DNA from: Methylocella silvestris BL2
GTDB taxonomy: Bacteria > Pseudomonadota > Alphaproteobacteria > Rhizobiales > Beijerinckiaceae
Direction of reading: 5' to 3'
Assembly: GCF_000021745.1 (NCBI RefSeq)
Contig: NC_011666.1
Coordinates: 1,798,001 to 1,862,000 of the forward strand
DNA: 64,000 nucleotides
Shown here in pieces: positions 39,076 through 48,819 of this stretch (the stretch's first letter is position 1; each line of letters begins with the position of its first letter). The position numbers and the translations under genes were made by a program. The notes under the pieces are model-generated. The model was not told the origin of the DNA, searched no databases, and saw only the letters and a list, made by a program, of their open reading frames with translations.

Positions 39076-40125
39076 TCAGGCCGCGACGAGGCTGCGGGCC
39101 ACATTGACCCAGCCGTCGCGCTCGATGCGGCCGCCGAGCTTCAGATCATGATCGGTCTTCGCCGCATCTTCGGGCGTCATCGCGGCGATCTGCCAGAAAT
39201 GATAGAGGCCGGCGTCGTTGAGCTTCTTGACGATCTGCGGGCCGATGCCCGGCAATTTGCCGAGATCGTCCGGGGCGCCGCGCGGCGCGGTCAGCAGTTC
39301 GAAAGCCTCCGCCGGAGCCTCATAGGCCTCGGTGACGGCAGTGGTCGGCTCTGGCGTCTCAGCCGGCAGATCCGCAGCTGGCAGATCCTCCGCCGGCGGC
39401 TGGTCGGCCTCGCCGAAGTCAACCCCGCCGGCGCCCTGGCCGCGGGCGATGCCGTCGAGCGCCGCCCGGGCGATGAGATCGCAATAGAGCGCGATAGCGC
39501 GGCCGGCGTCGTCATTGCCCGGAATCGGGAAAGTGATGCCGTCCGGATTGCAATTGGTGTCGAGAATCGCCGCCACCGGAATATGCAGCCGCTCCGCCTC
39601 TTTAATGGCGAGCTGCTCCTTATTGGTGTCGATCACGAAGATGAGGTCGGGAATGCCGCCCATTTCCTTGATGCCGCCAAGCGCCTTTTCGAGCTTGTCG
39701 CGCTCGCGCGACATCATCAGCCGCTCTTTCTTGGTGAGGCCAGAGCCGCCGCCCTGCAGCGTCTCTTCGACCTTGCGCAGACGCTGGATCGAAGCCGAAA
39801 TCGTCTTCCAGTTGGTCAGCATTCCGCCAAGCCAGCGGGAATTGATGTAATATTGCGCCGAGCGATGCGCCGCATCGGCGATCGCGTCCTGCGCCTGCCG
39901 CTTGGTGCCGACGAACAGAACGCGGCCGCCGCGGGCGACCGTGTCGGACACGGCCTTGAGCGCCTGATGCAGCAGCGGCACGGTCTGGGCGAGATCGATG
40001 ATATGGATGTTGTTGCGCGTGCCGAAAATGAAGGGCTCCATCTTCGGGTTCCAGCGGTGCGACTGGTGGCCGAAATGGGCGCCCGCGTCGAGCAGGCTGC
40101 GCATGGTGAAATCGGGTAATGACAT
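39076..40125 (-). CDS. rpsB: 30S ribosomal protein S2 with C-terminal extension
   Basis: Small-subunit protein S2, 349 residues against about 240 in E. coli. The standard body is present ([63 protein letters not shown]). Residues about 245-349 are an added acidic/Pro-rich linker and a helix-hairpin-helix-like module: [38 protein letters not shown]. This extension is known in alphaproteobacterial S2, and similar modules occur on L21 and NuoE. GGAG lies 12 nt before ATG 40125. Confidence 0.96.
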   Translation of the reverse strand: MSLPDFTMRSLLDAGAHFGHQSHRWNPKMEPFIFGTRNNIHIIDLAQTVPLLHQALKAVSDTVARGGRVLFVGTKRQAQDAIADAAHRSAQYYINSRWLGGMLTNWKTISASIQRLRKVEETLQGGGSGLTKKERLMMSRERDKLEKALGGIKEMGGIPDLIFVIDTNKEQLAIKEAERLHIPVAAILDTNCNPDGITFPIPGNDDAGRAIALYCDLIARAALDGIARGQGAGGVDFGEADQPPAEDLPAADLPAETPEPTTAVTEAYEAPAEAFELLTAPRGAPDDLGKLPGIGPQIVKKLNDAGLYHFWQIAAMTPEDAAKTDHDLKLGGRIERDGWVNVARSLVAA

Positions 40126-40416
40126 AGCGTTCTAGATCTCCGGTTGAGCCGCCGCGGAACGTTACGGGCGTTCTCTCGTGGAGGCCTTGCGGACGATCCA
40201 ATAGACAACGCCACCGGAAGCGGCCCTTGAATCAGGGTCGCGCGATCCGCGTGTGGAATGGGCGTGCTTATAGGGGCGTTGGGAGGCGAACGCAAGGTCC
40301 GCACGCCAAACCGAAGCTGACGCCCGTGGAAGTCGGACTTTACCCGGCCGACTTTGCAGGCCTAATTTAGGGTTTCGCGCCGTATCCGTAAAGGCGGCCA
40401 GCGGTTGGGGAGGCAG

Positions 40417-41904
40417 ATGAAAGCGCTCGACGTCGATCAAACCATCATGGCGCGGCGCAGGGAAATCGTCGCGGCGCTGCGCGCCATCATTCCGGGCGAG
40501 GCCGTCATCGACGCTGAAATCGGCCGGCGTCCCTATGAGAGCGACGGATTTACCGCCTACGCCAATCTGCCGCTGGTCGTCGTTTTACCCTCGACGACTG
40601 CCGAGCTTCAGGCCGTGCTCCGCTATTGCTACGCCAACGCCATCAAGGTGGTGCCGCGCGGCGCCGGCACCTCGCTCTCCGGCGGCGCGCTGCCGCTCCA
40701 GGACGGCGTGCTGATCTCCATGATGAAATTCAACAAGATCAAGGAGATCGATTTTGAGAACCGCTGCGCCGTGGTCGAGCCTGGCGTCACCAACGCCGCA
40801 ATCAGCCGCGCCGTCGACCATAGGGGCTTCTATTACGCGCCGGACCCCTCCTCGCAGATCGCCTGCTCCATCGGCGGCAATGTCGCGGAAAACTCCGGCG
40901 GCGTGCATTGCCTGAAATACGGCCTCACCACCAATAATGTTCTCGGCGTCGAAATGGCCCTGATGGACGGCGAGATCGTGCGCCTCGGCGGCGCCTTTCT
41001 CGACGCCGAGGGCTATGATTTCCTAAGCCTCGTCGTCGGTTCGGAAGGAATGCTCGGCGTCGTCACCGAAGTCACGGTGCGGCTGTTGCGCAAGCCCGAA
41101 AGCGCGCGGGCGCTGATGATCGCCTTCGACTCCAGCGAGGCGGGGGGCGCCTGCGTCGCCGACGTCATCGCCGCCGGAATCATTCCGGGCGGCATGGAGA
41201 TGATGGACCGGCCGGCGATCCACGCGGCGGAGGATTTCGTCCATGCCGGCTATCCGCGCGACGCCGAAGCAATGCTGATCGTCGAGCTCGACGGACCGCC
41301 GGTCGAAGTCAATCATCTCGTCGGCCTTGTCGAGGCGATCGCGCTTAAACGCGGCGCGACGCAATGCCGGATCTCAAACTCCGAAGCCGAACGCCTCGCC
41401 TTCTGGGCCGGGCGCAAGGCGGCCTTTCCGGCGGTCGGCCGGCTATCGCCGGACTATCTCTGCATGGACGGCACGATCCCGCGCAAGCAGCTGCCGCGGG
41501 TGCTCGCCGGCATTGCCGAACTATCTGAAAAGCACAAGCTGCGCGTCGCCAATGTGTTTCACGCCGGCGACGGCAATCTGCATCCGCTGATTCTCTATGA
41601 CGCTAACAAGCCCGGCGAATTGCAGGCGGCGGAGGATTTCGGCTCGGACATCTTGAGGCTGTGCGTCGAAGTAGGCGGGGTGCTGACCGGCGAGCACGGG
41701 GTCGGCGTCGAAAAACGCGATCTGATGCCCGTCATGTTCAACGAGATCGACCTCGACCAGCAGATCGGCATCAAATGCGCTTTTGATGAGAAGATGCTGC
41801 TGAACCCCGGCAAAATGTTTCCGACGCTGCACCGCTGCGCCGAAATGGGCCGGATGCATGTGCATCAGGGACAGCTGCCGTTCCCGGAGCTGCCGCGGTT
41901 TTAG
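40417..41904 (+). CDS. glcD: Glycolate oxidase subunit GlcD (FAD-linked)
   Basis: A 495-residue FAD-dependent 2-hydroxyacid oxidase/dehydrogenase of the GlcD family that turns glycolate into glyoxylate. The FAD_binding_4 domain has VVPRGAGTSLSGGALP and CSIGGNVAENSGGVHCLKYGLT. The C-terminal FAD-oxidase domain has VANVFHAGDGNLHPLILYD and TGEHGVGVEKRDLM. ATG 40417 has GGGGAGG 3-9 nt upstream. The usual partners glcE and glcF do not follow; a convergent peroxidase gene does, so they may be elsewhere, or this may be another GlcD-like dehydrogenase. Confidence 0.88.
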   Translation: MKALDVDQTIMARRREIVAALRAIIPGEAVIDAEIGRRPYESDGFTAYANLPLVVVLPSTTAELQAVLRYCYANAIKVVPRGAGTSLSGGALPLQDGVLISMMKFNKIKEIDFENRCAVVEPGVTNAAISRAVDHRGFYYAPDPSSQIACSIGGNVAENSGGVHCLKYGLTTNNVLGVEMALMDGEIVRLGGAFLDAEGYDFLSLVVGSEGMLGVVTEVTVRLLRKPESARALMIAFDSSEAGGACVADVIAAGIIPGGMEMMDRPAIHAAEDFVHAGYPRDAEAMLIVELDGPPVEVNHLVGLVEAIALKRGATQCRISNSEAERLAFWAGRKAAFPAVGRLSPDYLCMDGTIPRKQLPRVLAGIAELSEKHKLRVANVFHAGDGNLHPLILYDANKPGELQAAEDFGSDILRLCVEVGGVLTGEHGVGVEKRDLMPVMFNEIDLDQQIGIKCAFDEKMLLNPGKMFPTLHRCAEMGRMHVHQGQLPFPELPRF

Positions 41905-41960
41905 CGGATCCCCCCGCGCCTTACATCCACAAAGCCGCGGCCCTTAGCGATTGGGTTTGA

Positions 41961-43262
41961 TTAGCGATCGGCGTGCGTCTCCGGCGAGGGCGGCGCATAG
42001 CCGTCGGTCAGCGTCTTGAGAAACGCCACCACATCGTCGATCTCGGCGTCGGTCATCGCCGGCGCATCGCCCGGCTTGCCGCCGAACGGCGGATCATTGT
42101 TGATGTTGGCCCGATATTGCACCGGCAGATCGTTGAATTTGTCGACGGTTCCGTCAATGCGGCGCGGATAATACTTTTCCGGCTTCACATCACGCTCGAC
42201 ATAGAAAGCCACAGCCTCACGCAGATCGTGAAAGACGCCATTGTGGAAAAAGCTCTGACGCAGAGCGACGTTGCGCAGGGTCGGCGCCTTAAACGTCCCG
42301 CAATAGTCGGTCTGATCCTTGAAATCCGTGCGCTCCGGCCCGCAGAGGCCGAGATCGAAGAAGGCCGGGTCGGCGTTGCGCGGAATATCCTTGTTGCGCG
42401 GCAGGCCGAGGGCGATGAAGCCGGCGTCGCTGAACTGCGGCATAACGCCGGGCTTTGGCTGCGCCGAAAAATGGCAGCTCGCGCAATTGCCCTTTTTCTC
42501 GTCGTTGAAGAGGTCGAGACCGTGTTTTTCCTGGTCCGTCAAGGCGACCTGGCCTTTGAGGAAAAAATCATATTTGCTGTTGTAGGGAAAGAATGCGGCG
42601 GGCGTTTCCTGATAGGCCTGCAGCGCCTTGGCGGCCGCGCGCAACGCGAAGTCTTCGCCCTCCGGCATTGTCCCTTCCATGATCGCGCGCAGTTCGGCGC
42701 CATATTTCGCGTCGATGACGCGCGCCAGCGCGGCGTGATCCTCATTCGCCATCTCATAGGGCGAGAACAATGGAAACAAGGCCTGAGCGGCCACCTGATT
42801 GATGCGGCCGTCCCACATCAATCCGCCGGTCGGACCGGCGTCGACGCTCTCATCGCCGTCATCGTCCGACTCATGATAATGCTCGGTGAAGCGCGGCGTC
42901 GTCTGCAGATAGGTCAGGCCTGGCGCGGCGCGTAGCCCAGCCTGATCGAGATTTTTGCCGCCGAGTTGCACGGCCAGCGCATTGGCCGGCGCAAATCCCT
43001 TGGCGGCGTCATGGCAAGTCGCGCAGGACATCGAACCTGACGCCGAGAGGCCAGGATCGGCGAACAGCCGCTGGCCGACATCCGCAAGCTTCTTGACGCG
43101 CTGAAAGACGGCGGCGCGCGATTGTCCCGGCGCGGCGTCGCCGGGCTGCGCGTCAGTCTTATCGAGAGCGCTGGAAGGCGACGCAAAGAAAGCGCAACTC
43201 GCCGCAAGCGCCGCCGCGGCAATCGTCGAGCGGGCTGCGCGCCCGAAAAATAAAAAAATCAT
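41961..43262 (-). CDS. Di-heme cytochrome c peroxidase (CCP/MauG family)
   Basis: A 433-residue exported c-type cytochrome. A signal peptide (about 1-32) precedes two heme-binding CxxCH sites: CATCH in SASGSMSCATCHDAAKGF and CASCH in KKGNCASCHFSAQP. The CCP-type block FKAPTLRNVALRQSFFHNGVFHDLREAVAFY and the tail DVVAFLKTLTDGY are present. It probably reduces peroxide, or oxidises a partner, in the periplasm. A strong PHO-box match sits 49 nt before its start. It diverges from an AcpA-type phosphatase. Confidence 0.9.
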   Translation of the reverse strand: MIFLFFGRAARSTIAAAALAASCAFFASPSSALDKTDAQPGDAAPGQSRAAVFQRVKKLADVGQRLFADPGLSASGSMSCATCHDAAKGFAPANALAVQLGGKNLDQAGLRAAPGLTYLQTTPRFTEHYHESDDDGDESVDAGPTGGLMWDGRINQVAAQALFPLFSPYEMANEDHAALARVIDAKYGAELRAIMEGTMPEGEDFALRAAAKALQAYQETPAAFFPYNSKYDFFLKGQVALTDQEKHGLDLFNDEKKGNCASCHFSAQPKPGVMPQFSDAGFIALGLPRNKDIPRNADPAFFDLGLCGPERTDFKDQTDYCGTFKAPTLRNVALRQSFFHNGVFHDLREAVAFYVERDVKPEKYYPRRIDGTVDKFNDLPVQYRANINNDPPFGGKPGDAPAMTDAEIDDVVAFLKTLTDGYAPPSPETHADR

Positions 43263-43311
43263 ATGTGCGCCCGCCTCGCTGCCAAAAGCGGCGCGAAAAT
43301 GCAGCGCCTAC

Positions 43312-43329
43312 GCGACAGTAAGATGACAG
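43312..43329 (-). promoter_or_regulatory. PHO box toward the di-heme peroxidase
   Basis: On the minus strand CTGTCAT-CTTA-CTGTCGC matches the PhoB consensus CTGTCAT-N4-CTGTCAC at 13 of 14 repeat positions. It ends 49 nt before the peroxidase start. Confidence 0.78.
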
Positions 43330-43356
43330 CCGATGGCTGATTATAACGCATACAAA

Positions 43357-43374
43357 CTGTCAAATTTCTGTTGC
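43357..43374 (+). promoter_or_regulatory. PHO box toward acpA
   Basis: On the plus strand CTGTCAA-ATTT-CTGTTGC matches the PhoB consensus at 11 of 14 repeat positions. It ends 49 nt before the acpA start, the same distance as the opposite box from its own gene. A weak -10 (TTCTAT, 43382-43387) follows about 8 nt downstream. Confidence 0.68.
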
Positions 43375-43423
43375 AAGCCGGTTCTATGCCAGCGCAGCGC
43401 CACGGGGCGGCGAGGGGATTAGA

Positions 43424-44986
43424 ATGAGCAGAATTTTCGTATCATGGGCGGTCGCTATCGCGATCGCATCGCCGGCGTTTGCGGCCGAGAGCGTCGAGCC
43501 GGAGGCAGCGGCTGTCTCTGCGCGACTCGCCAAAATCAAGACGATCGTCGTGATTTACGCTGAGAACCGCAGCTTCGATAATCTTTACGGCTTTTTCCCG
43601 GGCGCAGACGGTCTGAAGAGCTCGCGCGCGAAGGCGGCGCGCCTCGCTCAGAAAGACCGCAACGGCCAGGTTCTGAAGGAGCTGCCGCCGGTATGGAGCG
43701 GCCTGACCGCGCCGGGCGTGGTTCCGCCGGTGACGCAGATCCAGACCGAGCATCTGCCCAACGCGCCTTTCCGAATCGACGACCCCAACGGCTTCAACGT
43801 CTCGATGGGGAAAGTAACGCGCGATCTATGGCATCGCTTCTATCAAAACCAGATGCAGATCAACAACAGCAAGAATGACCGCTTCGCCGCCTGGGCCGAT
43901 TCCGGCGGGGCCGTGATGGGCTATTACGACGGCGGCGCCAGCCTGCCGCTGTGGAATGTTGCGAAACAATACACGCTCGCCGACAATTTCTACATGGGCG
44001 CCTTCGGCGGCTCGTTCCTCAACCACCAATATCTCATCTGTTCCTGCGCGCCGATCTATCCGAACGCCAACAACAGCCCCGCGGCCGGCCTGATCGCCGC
44101 GGTCAATGCGGACAAAGTCAGCCTCAAGGTCAGCCCGACGGCGCCGGCGTCGGCAATCGACGGGCCGCCGCAATTTGTCAATGATGGCGCGATCACGCCG
44201 GATTTCTACGCCGTCAACACCATGCAGCCGCCCTATCAGCCGAGCTCCGTCCCGCCGGCCGCCGGGGGAGACCCCGCCTTCGCCAATCCGGCGGTAGCGA
44301 ACGTTCTGCCGCCGCAGACGCAGAAGACCATCGGCGATCTTCTGTCGACCGCCGGCGTCACCTGGGCGTGGTACGGCGGCGCCTGGCAGGCGGCGCTCAA
44401 TGGGCAGAACGCCTCGCCGATCCCGAATTTCCAGTTTCATCATCAGCCGTTCAATTATTTCGCGGCCTATGCGCCGGGAACCCCTGCCCGCGCCGAGCAT
44501 CTGCGCGACGGCGGCCTCGACGGCTCGGCATTTATCGCCGCGATCGACGCGGGGACGCTGCCGGAAGTGACGTTCTACAAACCGCAAGGCAATCTCAACG
44601 AACATCCCGGCTACGCGGACGTGCTGAGCGGCGACAATCATATTGTGAATATCATCCAGCATCTGCAAAACGGCCCGCAGTGGGCGAATATGGTCGTCGT
44701 GGTCACCTATGACGAGAACGGCGGCTTCTGGGATCACGCGGCGCCGCCGAAGGCCGATCGCTTCGGCCCCGGCAGCCGCATCCCGGCGCTGATCGTCTCG
44801 CCCTTCGCCCGCAAGGGCTTCGTCGACCACACCCGCTACGACACGACCTCGATCCTGCGCTTGATCACGAAGCGCTACAACCTGCCGAAGCTGCCCGGAA
44901 TCGCCGTGCGCGACGCTGCGATCAAGCGTCAGGGCGGCCAGCCGCTCGGCGATCTGGTGCCGGCGCTGAAGTTGACCGGGAACTGA
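43424..44986 (+). CDS. acpA: AcpA-type acid phosphatase / phosphoesterase
   Basis: A 520-residue exported phosphoesterase of the phospholipase C/AcpA superfamily that frees phosphate from organic esters in the periplasm. The signal peptide ends at SPAFAAE. The metal/nucleophile block is IVVIYAENRSFDNLYGFFPGADG, and further conserved segments are FGGSFLNHQYLICSCAPIY and VVVVTYDENGGFWDHAAPP. ATG 43424 follows GGCGAGGGGATTAGA. The PHO box upstream predicts induction in phosphate starvation. A terminator follows. Confidence 0.88.
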   Translation: MSRIFVSWAVAIAIASPAFAAESVEPEAAAVSARLAKIKTIVVIYAENRSFDNLYGFFPGADGLKSSRAKAARLAQKDRNGQVLKELPPVWSGLTAPGVVPPVTQIQTEHLPNAPFRIDDPNGFNVSMGKVTRDLWHRFYQNQMQINNSKNDRFAAWADSGGAVMGYYDGGASLPLWNVAKQYTLADNFYMGAFGGSFLNHQYLICSCAPIYPNANNSPAAGLIAAVNADKVSLKVSPTAPASAIDGPPQFVNDGAITPDFYAVNTMQPPYQPSSVPPAAGGDPAFANPAVANVLPPQTQKTIGDLLSTAGVTWAWYGGAWQAALNGQNASPIPNFQFHHQPFNYFAAYAPGTPARAEHLRDGGLDGSAFIAAIDAGTLPEVTFYKPQGNLNEHPGYADVLSGDNHIVNIIQHLQNGPQWANMVVVVTYDENGGFWDHAAPPKADRFGPGSRIPALIVSPFARKGFVDHTRYDTTSILRLITKRYNLPKLPGIAVRDAAIKRQGGQPLGDLVPALKLTGN

Positions 44987-45020
44987 GCCGACCCGCCTGA
45001 CGAGGTTCGCCCATAGTTAG

Positions 45021-45055
45021 AATGCCCGGGATCGCCCTCAGCGCGCCCGGGCATT
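45021..45055 (+). terminator. Hairpin after acpA, copied from the dnaE 3' end
   Basis: Arms AATGCCCGGG (45021-45030) and CCCGGGCATT (45046-45055) pair perfectly over 10 bp with a 15-nt loop, then TTCCTTT. Its left arm and loop (45019-45044) repeat, with one mismatch in 26, the last codons of dnaE at 45265-45290. Confidence 0.7.
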
Positions 45056-45062
45056 TCCTTTC

Positions 45063-45098
45063 AGAGCATCAGACATTCAAGATCGAACGTCTGACTCT
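45063..45098. repeat. Imperfect palindromic hairpin
   Basis: AGAG-CA-TCAGAC (45063-45074) pairs with GTCTGA-CTCT (45089-45098) except for the CA bulge; the loop is 14 nt and contains GATCGAAC. It lies in the 259-nt convergent gap between acpA and dnaE and resembles dispersed intergenic palindromes. Confidence 0.4.
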
Positions 45099-45245
45099 CC
45101 GGAGTTTCCGTAAATCGACGACGCCGCCGAGCGCGGTTGGCTGCGCCATGCTCTCGATCCAGCTTATCGACGATTGCATCATTGCGCGTCGGCTGCGGCG
45201 GTCGCGCCAGTTAAAGGCGCGAGCGACGTCGAGGCGGCTTTGGCG

Positions 45246-48200
45246 TCAGACATGCTCCACAGCAAGAATGCCCGGGATCGCCTTCAGCGCTCCCGCGGAC
45301 TGCGCGGAAACCCCATATTTTCCGGGCAGCTTGAGCTCGATCTCGCACTCCGGGGTCTGCAGGATCAGGGCGACCTCGCCGTCGCCCTGCGGACGCAGGC
45401 TCTGCTTGATCTGATCGAGCGGCTTGTCGTCGGCGACGAAAATCCGGAGACCCTTTTGTACGCGGCTCGCCGCATGGTCGAGCGGCTCGGCCGAGACGAT
45501 GCGCGCGCGCACCTCATCGCCTTCGACCGCAGCCTGCAGCACGAGCAGCAGCGAGGCGCCCTTTTCCAGAAGGTCGCGATATTGGTTGAGGCCTTCCTGA
45601 AACAGGATCGCCTCATATTGGCCGGATGGATCGGACAGCTGCACGATGCCCATCTTGGAGCCGGATTTGGTGCGGCGCTCTTGCCGGTCGAGCACCGTTG
45701 CGGCGAGCCGGCCGCCGGTCGCGCCCAATTTCACCGCGCGCGAAAATTCGGTCCAGCGCTGCACGCGCAGCCGGCTCATGATCGTGGCGTAGGCGTCGAG
45801 CGGATGGCCTGACAGGAAAAAGCCGACCGAATCGAATTCGCGCCGCAGCCGTTCCGCAAGCGTCCAGGGCGCGACTTTCGGCAGGGGCATGCGATCTTCT
45901 GCGCCCGCGCCAAACAACGCCGACTGTCCCGCGCGGCGCTCCTCGTCGCGCCGGTGGGCGCTGGCCAGAATCGTCTCGATGGCGGCGAAGACGCGGGCGC
46001 GATCCGGCTCCATCTCATCGAACGCCCCAGCGGCCACGAGGCTTTCGAGCATGCGCTTGTTAATCGCGCGCGGATCGATGCGCGCCGAAAAATCGGCGAA
46101 ATCACGAAACGGCTTGCTGTTCCGCGCGGCGACGAGAGCTTCGGCATGGCCCTGCCCCACGCCCTTGATCGCGCCGAGCGCATAGCGGATCTGGAGCTCG
46201 CCGGCGTCATTGGCGCAAACTTCGAAATCCGCCCCCGAACGCTGGATCGAGGGCGGCTCGACGGCGCCGTTCAGCCGCCGCGCCTCATTGGAAAATTCAG
46301 CCAGCTTGTCGGTGTTGGCCTTGTCCAGCGTCATCGAAGCGGCGAGAAACTCCAGCGGATAATTGGCCTTGAACCAGGCGGTCTGATAGGCGATCAGCGC
46401 ATAGGCCGCCGCATGGCTTTTGTTGAAGCCATAGTCGGCGAATTTGGCGAGCAGATCGAAGATTTCATTCGCCTTCGCCTTGGCGAGGCCGTTGTCGATC
46501 GCGCCGCGCAGAAAGCGGTCGCGCTGCGCGTCCATCTCCGCCTTGATCTTCTTGCCCATGGCGCGACGCAGAAGATCGGCCTCGCCGAGCGAATAGCCGG
46601 AGAGGATCTGCGCGATCTGCATCACCTGCTCCTGGTAGATGATGACGCCGAAGGTTTCTTTCAGCACGCCTTCGATCTTGGGGTGGATGTAGTCGGCCTC
46701 TTCTTCCCCCGCCTTCACCGCGCAATAGCGCGGGATATTCGCCATGGGGCCCGGCCGGTAGAGCGCGACGAGGGCGATGATGTCCTCAAAACGGTCGGCA
46801 TGCATGTCGACCAGCGCCCGGCGCATGCCAGCGCTTTCAAGCTGGAACACGCCGATCGTCTCGCCGCGGCCAAGCATGGCGTAGGTTTTGGAATCGTCGA
46901 GCGGGATCTTGTCGATTTCAATCTCAATGCCGCGGCGGCGAAGCAGCTTGACGCAGGTCGACAGCGTGGTCAGCGTTTTGAGGCCGAGAAAGTCGAATTT
47001 GACGAGCCCTGCGGGCTCGACCCATTTCATGTTGAACTGGGTCGCCGGCATGTCGGATTTCGGATCGCGATAGAGCGGCACCAGCTGCTCCAGCGGCCGG
47101 TCGCCGATGACGATGCCCGCCGCATGGGTCGAGGCGTTGGAGTAGAGCCCTTCCAGCGTCTGCGCGATCTGCAGCATTTTGGCGACGCGCGGCTCGGCCT
47201 CGGCGGCCTCCTTGAGGCGCGGCTCGGAGTCGATCGCCTGTTTCAGGCTGACGGGCGCGGCCGGATTTTGCGGCACGAGCTTGGCGAGGCGATCGACCTG
47301 GCCGAGCGGCATTTCGAGCACGCGGCCGACGTTGCGCAAGACGCCTCGGGCCAGAAACGAGCCGAAGGTGATGATCTGCGCCACCTTGTCCGCGCCATAG
47401 CGGCGCCGCACATAGGCGATGACTTCGTCGCGGCGGTCCTGGCAGAAATCGATGTCGAAATCCGGCATCGAGACGCGCTCGGGATTGAGAAAGCGCTCAA
47501 ACAGGAGGCCGAAGCGGATCGGGTCAAGATCGGTGATGGTGAGGGCGTAGGCGACGAGCGAGCCCGCGCCCGATCCGCGCCCCGGACCGACCGGAATGCC
47601 CTGCGATTTGGCGTATTTGATGAAGTCCGAGACGATCAAGAAATAGCCCGGAAACTTCATTTTGACGATGACGTCGAGCTCGAAGGCAAGACGCTTGCGA
47701 TAATCCTCCGCCGTAAAACCCTTGGCGAGCCCATGCGCCTCGATGCGGGCCTCAAGCCCGGCCTCAGCCTCGCTGCGCAACGCGTCGGCTTCCGCCTCGA
47801 GCTCGCCCGTCGCGGAAAAACGCGGCAGCAGGGGCTTGCGGGTCAGCGGCCGGAAGGCGCAGCGGCGCGCGATTTCGACGGTGTTACGGCTCGCCTCGGG
47901 CAAATCGGCGAACAGCGCGACCATTTCCGCCCGGGTCTTGAAGCGGTGCTCGGGCGAGAGCTGCCGGCGGGCGCCGTCGCCGATGACCGTCCCCTCGGCG
48001 ATGCAGATCAGCGCGTCATGGGCCTCGTAGTCGGAGCTTGTCCCGAAATAGGGCTCGTTGGCGGCGACCAGGGGCAGCGATTTGCGATAGGCAAGATCGA
48101 GCAGCCGCGGTTCGGCCTCGCGCTCGGCGGCAAGGTTGTGGCGTTGCAACTCGATATAGAGGCGGTCAGGGAAAAGCTCCGCCAGCTGCGCCGCGCGCGC

Positions 48201-48704
48201 AAATGCCTGTTCGGAGCGCCTTGCCGCGAACGCCCGGTCGAGCGGCCCCGCCGGGCCGCCGCTGAGCGCGATCATCCCCCCCGTCCGCCCGCGCAGCCGC
48301 TCGATCGGAACATGCGGCGGATCGCCCGGCTCCGGATCCAGCCACGCGCGCGAGACAAGATGCATCAGATTGAGATAGCCGGCCTCGTCCTTGGCGATGA
48401 GGACGATCGAGGCGCGGCCGGCCCCGAGCTCCTCGCCGCGCGCAGAGATCGCGGCGCCGTCCCGAAAGTCGAGCGTGAGCTCGGCGCCGATGATCGGCTG
48501 CACGCCTTCCTTGGCGAGCTTTTCGGAGAATTCGAGCGCGCCGAACAGATTATTGCCGTCGGTGATCGCCAGCGCCGGCATATGGTCGGCCGCGGCCAGT
48601 TTGGCGAGCTTGCCGATGCCCATCGCTCCCTCCCGCAAGGAAAAGGAGCTGTGGACGTGGAGATGCACAAAGCCAAGCCCGGCTTCAGCGGATTTTTGAG
48701 ACAT
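45246..48704 (-). CDS. dnaE: DNA polymerase III alpha subunit
   Basis: The catalytic subunit of the replicative polymerase, 1152 residues, full DnaE1 length. Order: PHP domain (FVHLHVHSSFSLREGAMGIGKLAKLAAADHMPALAITDGNNLFG), polymerase core with the metal Asp motif PDFDIDFCQDRRDEVI and PVGPGRGSGAGSLVAYAL, helix-hairpin-helix (ALGAIKGVGQGHAEALVAARN), an OB fold (GGRLAATVLDRQERRTKSGSKMGIVQLSDPSG) and a short C-terminal domain. ATG 48704 is preferred to TTG 48713. The C-terminal codons are partly duplicated downstream of acpA. Confidence 0.96.
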   Translation of the reverse strand: MSQKSAEAGLGFVHLHVHSSFSLREGAMGIGKLAKLAAADHMPALAITDGNNLFGALEFSEKLAKEGVQPIIGAELTLDFRDGAAISARGEELGAGRASIVLIAKDEAGYLNLMHLVSRAWLDPEPGDPPHVPIERLRGRTGGMIALSGGPAGPLDRAFAARRSEQAFARAAQLAELFPDRLYIELQRHNLAAEREAEPRLLDLAYRKSLPLVAANEPYFGTSSDYEAHDALICIAEGTVIGDGARRQLSPEHRFKTRAEMVALFADLPEASRNTVEIARRCAFRPLTRKPLLPRFSATGELEAEADALRSEAEAGLEARIEAHGLAKGFTAEDYRKRLAFELDVIVKMKFPGYFLIVSDFIKYAKSQGIPVGPGRGSGAGSLVAYALTITDLDPIRFGLLFERFLNPERVSMPDFDIDFCQDRRDEVIAYVRRRYGADKVAQIITFGSFLARGVLRNVGRVLEMPLGQVDRLAKLVPQNPAAPVSLKQAIDSEPRLKEAAEAEPRVAKMLQIAQTLEGLYSNASTHAAGIVIGDRPLEQLVPLYRDPKSDMPATQFNMKWVEPAGLVKFDFLGLKTLTTLSTCVKLLRRRGIEIEIDKIPLDDSKTYAMLGRGETIGVFQLESAGMRRALVDMHADRFEDIIALVALYRPGPMANIPRYCAVKAGEEEADYIHPKIEGVLKETFGVIIYQEQVMQIAQILSGYSLGEADLLRRAMGKKIKAEMDAQRDRFLRGAIDNGLAKAKANEIFDLLAKFADYGFNKSHAAAYALIAYQTAWFKANYPLEFLAASMTLDKANTDKLAEFSNEARRLNGAVEPPSIQRSGADFEVCANDAGELQIRYALGAIKGVGQGHAEALVAARNSKPFRDFADFSARIDPRAINKRMLESLVAAGAFDEMEPDRARVFAAIETILASAHRRDEERRAGQSALFGAGAEDRMPLPKVAPWTLAERLRREFDSVGFFLSGHPLDAYATIMSRLRVQRWTEFSRAVKLGATGGRLAATVLDRQERRTKSGSKMGIVQLSDPSGQYEAILFQEGLNQYRDLLEKGASLLLVLQAAVEGDEVRARIVSAEPLDHAASRVQKGLRIFVADDKPLDQIKQSLRPQGDGEVALILQTPECEIELKLPGKYGVSAQSAGALKAIPGILAVEHV

Positions 48705-48819
48705 AAGGTCCAAGGGCTCGCAACTGACAAGGCGGCGAATCCGCCGCCTGGTTGGAGTCTACAGCAATTTCGCCTTGATGGTACGCCTCTCTTCGCGGCG
48801 CCCGAAAGCCGGGGCGGCG

